Positions 4,864 to 8,485 of a DNA stretch of 8,485 nucleotides are shown here, in pieces; position 1 is the first letter of the stretch, and each line of letters starts with the position of its first letter. Source of the stretch: UBA11855 sp035297385 (GTDB taxonomy: Archaea > Thermoproteota > Bathyarchaeia > Bathyarchaeales > Bathycorpusculaceae); contig DATGZD010000119.1 in NCBI GenBank assembly GCA_035297385.1, forward strand, positions 1 through 8,485. Reading direction: 5' to 3'. Below the pieces are notes generated by a model, which did not search any database, was not told the DNA's origin, and saw only the letters and a program-made list of their open reading frames with translations. The position numbers and the translations under genes are program-made.

Positions 4864-5181
4864 ATGGTGCGCAAAATGGGTAGAAGAAAAATCACAAACG
4901 AGGGCAGTCTTGAACACATGGTTTTGCCAACTACTAACGATGTTCTAGGCATGGCTGTCAAAATGCTTGGCGCTGATAGAATAATGGTAAGGTGTCAAGA
5001 TGGTAAAGAACGCTTGTGCAGAGTTCGCGGTAAATTAAAGAGACGTGTATGGATCAGAGATGGTGACATAGTTTTAGTTTCTCCTTGGGATTTCCAGTCA
5101 GAAACACGGGGCGACATTTTCTGGCGTTACAGAAAAAATCAATCTGATTGGTTAAGAAAACATAATTATCTCACCATGTGA
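4864..5181 (+). CDS. eif1A: Translation initiation factor aIF1A
   Basis: The protein is the archaeal counterpart of eIF1A and bacterial IF1. It binds the A-site region of the small ribosomal subunit during start-codon selection. The 105-residue length is normal. A basic N-terminal tail precedes the OB fold, which is clear in MVRCQDGKERLCRVRGKLKR (41-60) and VWIRDGDIVLVSPWDFQ (62-78), the most conserved part of the family. A helical and charged C-terminus follows (DIFWRYRKNQSDWLRKH). The start is ATG at 4864; ATG at 4876 (residue 5) is also possible. No ribosome site is evident, so translation may be coupled to the gene 12 bases upstream. It is the middle gene of a three-gene operon. Confidence 0.97.
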   Translation: MVRKMGRRKITNEGSLEHMVLPTTNDVLGMAVKMLGADRIMVRCQDGKERLCRVRGKLKRRVWIRDGDIVLVSPWDFQSETRGDIFWRYRKNQSDWLRKHNYLTM

Positions 5182-5203
5182 ATGGTCAAGGAATGAAGAA
5201 ATA

Positions 5204-5854
5204 TTGCGACATAAAAAATCAAAAGGCGAATACCTTGCTTTTCTTTCCGTAAAATACGACCTTAAATCTGAAGATTTTCTTGCCGCATTACATCAAGCCG
5301 TTGATGAGAATAAGACAATTAACTGTGGTCAAGTTTCGATAGAATTTCGTGGAAAGACGAAAATAAAGCATGCTTTCTTAATTAGGAACAGTTCAGGAAT
5401 TATTGCACAATTTCAGGTCTCTAACGATTTTCTCCTAGAAGACAGAGAATCGCTAGGAGAATTTATGGATACCGATATGGTTCGTAAGTATTTAACTAAA
5501 AAAAGAACGACATTGAAATCTTACTTTATTAAGGATATAAGGTTAGGAATGAACCATGTCAATCTCAAGGCTAAGATTTTAACTTTTATCGAACCAAGAC
5601 AAACTGTAGTAAGATATGGTGAAAATGCCGATATGGCTATGGTTTTAATAGCAGATGGAACGGGAACAATGAGACTCTGCTTATGGAATGAAGAGATAGA
5701 TAGTGTCTCTGTTGGAGATACAGTTCACATAGTAAATGCAAAGGTATCTACATTCAAGGGAGAAAAACAGTTAATACTTGGAGCAAGGGGAGCTTTTAGC
5801 AATATAGAGAAGTATAAACCTCAAACAAATACACCTGTTTTGCTCCCTGCCTAA
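5204..5854 (+). CDS. OB-fold single-stranded nucleic-acid-binding protein (RPA/SSB-like)
   Basis: Residues about 105-202 form an OB fold of the archaeal RPA/SSB type: FIKDIRLGMNHVNLKAKI (108-125), DGTGTMRLCLWNEEID (151-166), then GDTVHIVNAKVSTFKGEKQL (171-190) and ILGARGAF. The TGT-LxLW and GD.V...A.V..F.GE.QL patterns are typical of this fold in archaeal single-stranded DNA-binding proteins. Residues 1-100 form a separate, unrecognised domain with helices at 20-35 and 80-100 and strands between. There is no zinc finger. The start is TTG at 5204, the first usable one, with AAGGA about 12 bases upstream; it follows aIF1A by 22 bases. Likely role is binding single-stranded DNA, though RNA binding is possible given the neighbour. 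Confidence 0.83.
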   Translation: MRHKKSKGEYLAFLSVKYDLKSEDFLAALHQAVDENKTINCGQVSIEFRGKTKIKHAFLIRNSSGIIAQFQVSNDFLLEDRESLGEFMDTDMVRKYLTKKRTTLKSYFIKDIRLGMNHVNLKAKILTFIEPRQTVVRYGENADMAMVLIADGTGTMRLCLWNEEIDSVSVGDTVHIVNAKVSTFKGEKQLILGARGAFSNIEKYKPQTNTPVLLPA

Positions 5855-6025
5855 AAGAAGTAAAGACTAAGTTTTCTGTTGGTGAATTGTAATAAAACGT
5901 GTTATGCAAATATAGTAAACATCAATTTAAGAAATAATAAGTCTGATAAAAAGACGGATTTACAGAGACAAGAGTGATCGAAGCAAGCACTTGGATATGT
6001 TTTTGCTATGGTTCGAACGCAGCCT

Positions 6026-6059
6026 AAGGCTTAGATGTTATAGACATAAGCCTTTTTTT
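6026..6059 (+). terminator. Hairpin and T7 terminator
   Basis: AAGGCTTA (6026-6033) and TAAGCCTT (6047-6054) are perfect complements, with an inner TGT/ACA pairing, and T7 runs from 6053 to 6059. It is the best intrinsic-terminator shape in the window and would end the aIF1A operon about 170 bases after its last stop codon. Confidence 0.6.
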
Positions 6060-6108
6060 CAATTTCTAGTCTACACTAAGCTCATTATGCATTTGTGTAT
6101 TAGACAAA

Positions 6109-6116
6109 TTATAAAT
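6109..6116 (+). promoter_or_regulatory. TATA box before the small gene at 6139
   Basis: TTATAAAT begins 30 bases before the TTG at 6139, placing the transcript start at or just before that codon and just before the GGAGG at 6141. Confidence 0.5.
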
Positions 6117-6138
6117 TGCTGATACTCTCAAATGATAT

Positions 6139-6303
6139 TTGGAGGAATGTAGAATAGAAATTTCTTCAGCACATTCTGCCATTGATGTAGAGAATTTGTT
6201 GAAAAGTGATGCAGATTTACTTCAGTACATGACAGATTCTATCAAAAAAGACTGTCTGATTGAAAACCTAAGAAAACTGTTAGGAGTTGATACAAAAAGC
6301 TAA
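6139..6303 (+). CDS. Small protein of unknown function with ambiguous start (49-54 residues)
   Basis: A frame ending in TAA at 6301 reads IEISSAHSAIDVENLLKSDA and continues through a helical, charged stretch (DSIKKDCLIENLRKLLGVD). It looks like a compact helical protein of an unrecognised kind. Start choice is odd. GGAGG (6141-6145) is ideally placed for the codon at 6154, but that codon is ATA. The only standard start is TTG at 6139, which lies before that site and would need leaderless translation from the TATA box 30 bases upstream; a TGA precedes it in the same frame. Either the gene uses ATA, uses a leaderless TTG, or has lost its ATG and is decaying. The coordinates take the TTG. Confidence 0.5.
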   Translation: MEECRIEISSAHSAIDVENLLKSDADLLQYMTDSIKKDCLIENLRKLLGVDTKS

Positions 6304-6322
6304 TACTGCTGCAGATAGTTAC

Positions 6323-6330
6323 TTTATAAG
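6323..6330 (+). promoter_or_regulatory. TATA box of the secreted propeller gene
   Basis: TTTATAAG lies about 27 bases before 6350-6355. The transcript would then begin near the GTG at 6352, which makes that GTG unlikely to be the translation start and leaves a G-rich leader of about 75 bases before ATG 6427. Confidence 0.5.
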
Positions 6331-6426
6331 CAAGATCTAAGAGCAAATATCGTGTTAGCGAATGGGGGATTGGGGGAAAGATCGTTTCATGAAAGGATTA
6401 GTTTTTACGGTGAGGGGGAAGTTTCA

Positions 6427-8208
6427 ATGTTGAACAGAAAGGAAGCATTATGGTTAACCTTGTTTTTCTTATTAGTTGTTGTATCTTGTAGTATTTCTCA
6501 GAGTCTTGGTTTAACGTCTAATGGACCAATACAATGGACTAAAACGTATGGAAGCCATGAAGCTTATTCTATAGCCCAAAGTAAAGATGGTGGATACACA
6601 CTATCAGGAATCATAACCTTCTCTGAGAATTTCACAAGCAACGATCTGCTTATCAGAACAGATTCAGCAGGTAACGAATTATGGAGAAAGACAGTAAGTG
6701 GGAACCGTTTTATTCAAACTAGTGACAATGGCTATGTTTTGCTCGACAGAGATTTTCTAATCAAGAGAGATTCCTCAGGCAATCAGCAATGGAGCAAGAA
6801 GACTGGCTATTTTGCGCAAGCCATAATTCAAACCCGGGATGGAGGGTACGCATTGGCAGGCCAGGGTGAAATAGATGATTATGGCGATACTAACCTTTGG
6901 ATAGTTAAGACTGATGCTAATGGCAATCAACAGTGGAACAAAAACTACGGCAAACCAGGCTACAACACTGCTGCCTCTCTGATTCAAACCGGCGACGGTG
7001 GATATGCATTAACTGGCAACACATTATCTCTTGACGGCCAACACAGCCTACTAATCAAAACCGATTCAACGGGTAATCTACAATGGAGTAAAACTTACGA
7101 AGGCGATTGGCAATCAGATGTGTCAAACACAGTAGTCCAAAACAACGATGGAAGTTATACTATAGCTGGCTCTGCTTACATTCAAAATAATGGTAAGAGC
7201 TATCAAGCGTTCCTGTTGATTAGAATTGATTCTACGGGTAACAAAATATGGGCTAAAACATACAGAGAGTCACAAACAAGTTCCTGCTATTGTAATTCTA
7301 TGGTTCAAACATCTGATGGTGGATACGCAATGGCAGGTGGTCTATCCTTCAGCTCTTCCGACACTGATTTCTTGCTGATCAAAACAAATTCCGATGGAAT
7401 TCAATTATGGAACTGCTCATACGCAGGAGCGAATCATGCTTCGGCTAGATCAGTTATCCAAACAAGTGACGGAGGATACGCAATGGCAGGAATAACTGAA
7501 ATGTTTGAGGACACATCACACCAAGCCTTTCTGACAGGGAAGATTTGTTTAGTTAAGGTCGAACCTGATAAACCACCGATTACTGTTGATGACTATGATG
7601 GTTTATGGCATACGACGGATTTTACAGTAAAATTAACTGGCAAATCGAACAATTCTGCAAGCATAAGCAATACTTATTACAGGATAAACGGAGGTCCAGC
7701 TAAAACAGTCAACTCTAATGGGCAACCTACTATTACTAATGAAGGAATAAACCAAATAGAATACTGGAGCGTTGATACTTTAGGGTATGAAGAAACTCCA
7801 CATAAAAATGTTGAAATAAAACTGGACAAGACAGCCCCAACTGGTTCAATTACTATTAACAATAATGAAGCATCAACAAACACTCCAGCAGTAACATTAA
7901 CATTAAACTATGTAGATACAACATCAAACGTAGCTTTAGTACGTTACAGTAATGATGGAATTTGGGATACTGAGAATTGGGAAAACCCGGCACCATCCAA
8001 GACTTGGAATCTTACACCCGAAGATGGATTAAAAACAGTCTATTATCAAATTAAAGATAATGCAGGCTTATTAAGTACAATATACTCAAAAACAATTACT
8101 TTAAATACCAACACAATTCCAGAATTTCAAGTTACTCTAACGGTACTCATCTTTATGATTACTTCAACTCTAGTCTTAATGTTTAGGAAAAATAGAACCA
8201 TCAATTGA
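6427..8208 (+). CDS. Secreted, membrane-anchored seven-repeat beta-propeller protein with Ig-like domains
   Basis: The frame is open from GTG 6352, but ATG 6427 is chosen because GAGGGGGAAG (6412-6421) precedes it and a signal peptide begins there (MLNRKEALWLTLFFLLVVVS). The product is 593 residues. Residues about 35-375 hold seven repeats of roughly 50 residues, each with a (Q/L/I)W.K.Y strand and an (I)QT.DGGY..AG strand; seven of each fit a seven-bladed propeller. Residues about 384-468 form an Ig-like/OmpL47-like domain (YYRINGGPAKTV, INQIEYWSVDTLG). A second such domain spans about 470-560 (ALVRYSNDG, VYYQIKDNAG). The end is IPEF, a 20-residue hydrophobic segment, and FRKNR, like PEF-type C-terminal anchors of archaeal surface proteins. 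Likely role is extracellular binding or recognition; the ligand is unknown. Two antisense frames inside it are shadows. Confidence 0.88.
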   Translation: MLNRKEALWLTLFFLLVVVSCSISQSLGLTSNGPIQWTKTYGSHEAYSIAQSKDGGYTLSGIITFSENFTSNDLLIRTDSAGNELWRKTVSGNRFIQTSDNGYVLLDRDFLIKRDSSGNQQWSKKTGYFAQAIIQTRDGGYALAGQGEIDDYGDTNLWIVKTDANGNQQWNKNYGKPGYNTAASLIQTGDGGYALTGNTLSLDGQHSLLIKTDSTGNLQWSKTYEGDWQSDVSNTVVQNNDGSYTIAGSAYIQNNGKSYQAFLLIRIDSTGNKIWAKTYRESQTSSCYCNSMVQTSDGGYAMAGGLSFSSSDTDFLLIKTNSDGIQLWNCSYAGANHASARSVIQTSDGGYAMAGITEMFEDTSHQAFLTGKICLVKVEPDKPPITVDDYDGLWHTTDFTVKLTGKSNNSASISNTYYRINGGPAKTVNSNGQPTITNEGINQIEYWSVDTLGYEETPHKNVEIKLDKTAPTGSITINNNEASTNTPAVTLTLNYVDTTSNVALVRYSNDGIWDTENWENPAPSKTWNLTPEDGLKTVYYQIKDNAGLLSTIYSKTITLNTNTIPEFQVTLTVLIFMITSTLVLMFRKNRTIN

Positions 8209-8485
8209 TTGAACCAGACATGATTTTGAAGCGCGCGCTGAAGATATCGCTCATAAAATCATGACGCTCGCCTTTGGAAGGGTTTCCTTTCCTGTTTCAT
8301 ATTGCTTCTCAAGCACCCTAACCAAAATACTGAATATAGAATAGCGCCAAACTTCACGCCGAAATATGCAGGTAAAAGACTTAATGCGTTTATGAGACAC
8401 TAGAGAAGCAGGGTTTTCCAAACATGATTTATAGCAGCAACTTCAAATAACTATGCGTTGGCGCTGCGTTGACATGAATGCTAAG
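8209..8485. other. Terminal stretch with no recognised gene
   Basis: No frame has a start, ribosome site and recognisable product. The minus strand is open for about 60 codons from roughly 8445 to 8264 (including FRREVWRYSIFSILVRVLEK), with only a TTG as a possible start. The plus strand also has protein-like pieces broken by stops. A remnant of a mobile or duplicated sequence is possible but not shown. Confidence 0.4.
8219..8263. repeat. Long hairpin after the propeller gene
   Basis: CATGATTTT (8219-8227) and AAAATCATG (8255-8263) are perfect complements, with an inner AGCG/CGCT pair (8230-8233 with 8248-8251) and a GC-rich centre. It starts 10 bases after the stop codon. No T tract follows, so it is more like an mRNA 3'-end stabilising or processing structure, or part of a small RNA, than a classic terminator. 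Confidence 0.45.

Larger units (their letters stand above)
5855..6138. other. Intergenic stretch with terminator and promoter
   Basis: No protein gene is supported. It holds a terminator-like hairpin (6026-6059) and the TATA box of the next small gene (6109-6116). GGTTCGAAC near 6010-6018 looks like a tRNA T-loop, but the flanking bases do not pair. Confidence 0.55.

Noticed and set aside
6005..6022. GGTTCGAAC, a tRNA T-loop look-alike
   Set aside because: The flanking five bases on each side do not pair and no other tRNA arms are present.
6352..6426. Longer N-terminus of the propeller protein from GTG 6352
   Set aside because: It would put 25 polar residues before the signal peptide, lies at the expected transcript start, and the ATG at 6427 has a far better ribosome site.

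Overview
The window is AT-rich archaeal chromosomal DNA. It carries an archaeal initiation factor aIF1A and a ribosomal protein eL33 (L35Ae). Many start codons are TTG, several genes sit about 25-30 bases behind TATA boxes with little or no leader, and a secreted protein ends in a PEF-type C-terminal anchor. Together these suit an uncultivated member of the Thermoproteota, with a Bathyarchaeia-like lineage as my best guess; no rRNA is present to settle it.

Layout. Bases 1-327 (minus) hold most of an XRE-type helix-turn-helix regulator with a C-terminal Cys/His metal site; it runs off the left edge. Bases 328-1356 have no convincing protein gene but many inverted repeats. The strongest is a long imperfect helix (779-887) behind its own TATA box, a good candidate for an undescribed structured RNA. 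Bases 1357-3084 (plus) are a row of four small, separately spaced genes: an 82-residue protein of unknown function, a protein with a C-terminal zinc ribbon, a CxxC-x17-CxxC zinc-ribbon protein, and a 79-residue protein of unknown function whose promoter overlaps a near-perfect palindrome. The minus strand then carries eL33 (3303-3572) and a small very basic protein (3814-4053).

Divergent from these is a compact plus-strand operon (4285-5854): an Mrr/restriction-endonuclease-like protein with a Cys-rich tail, aIF1A, and a two-part protein with an RPA/SSB-like OB fold. Its presumed 5' leader can fold into a closed structure (4173-4255). A terminator-like hairpin (6026-6059) follows. A 49-54 codon gene with an ambiguous start (6139-6303) comes next, then a large secreted seven-repeat beta-propeller protein with two Ig-like domains and a C-terminal membrane anchor (6427-8208). 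The last 277 bases contain one good hairpin and no recognisable gene.

The central genes point to information processing: translation initiation, the ribosome, single-stranded nucleic-acid binding and small zinc ribbons. The propeller protein belongs to the cell surface and is a separate transcription unit. The most promising new material is non-coding: the 748-898 RNA candidate, the structured leader of the aIF1A operon, and the cluster of small hairpins before the 1357 gene.
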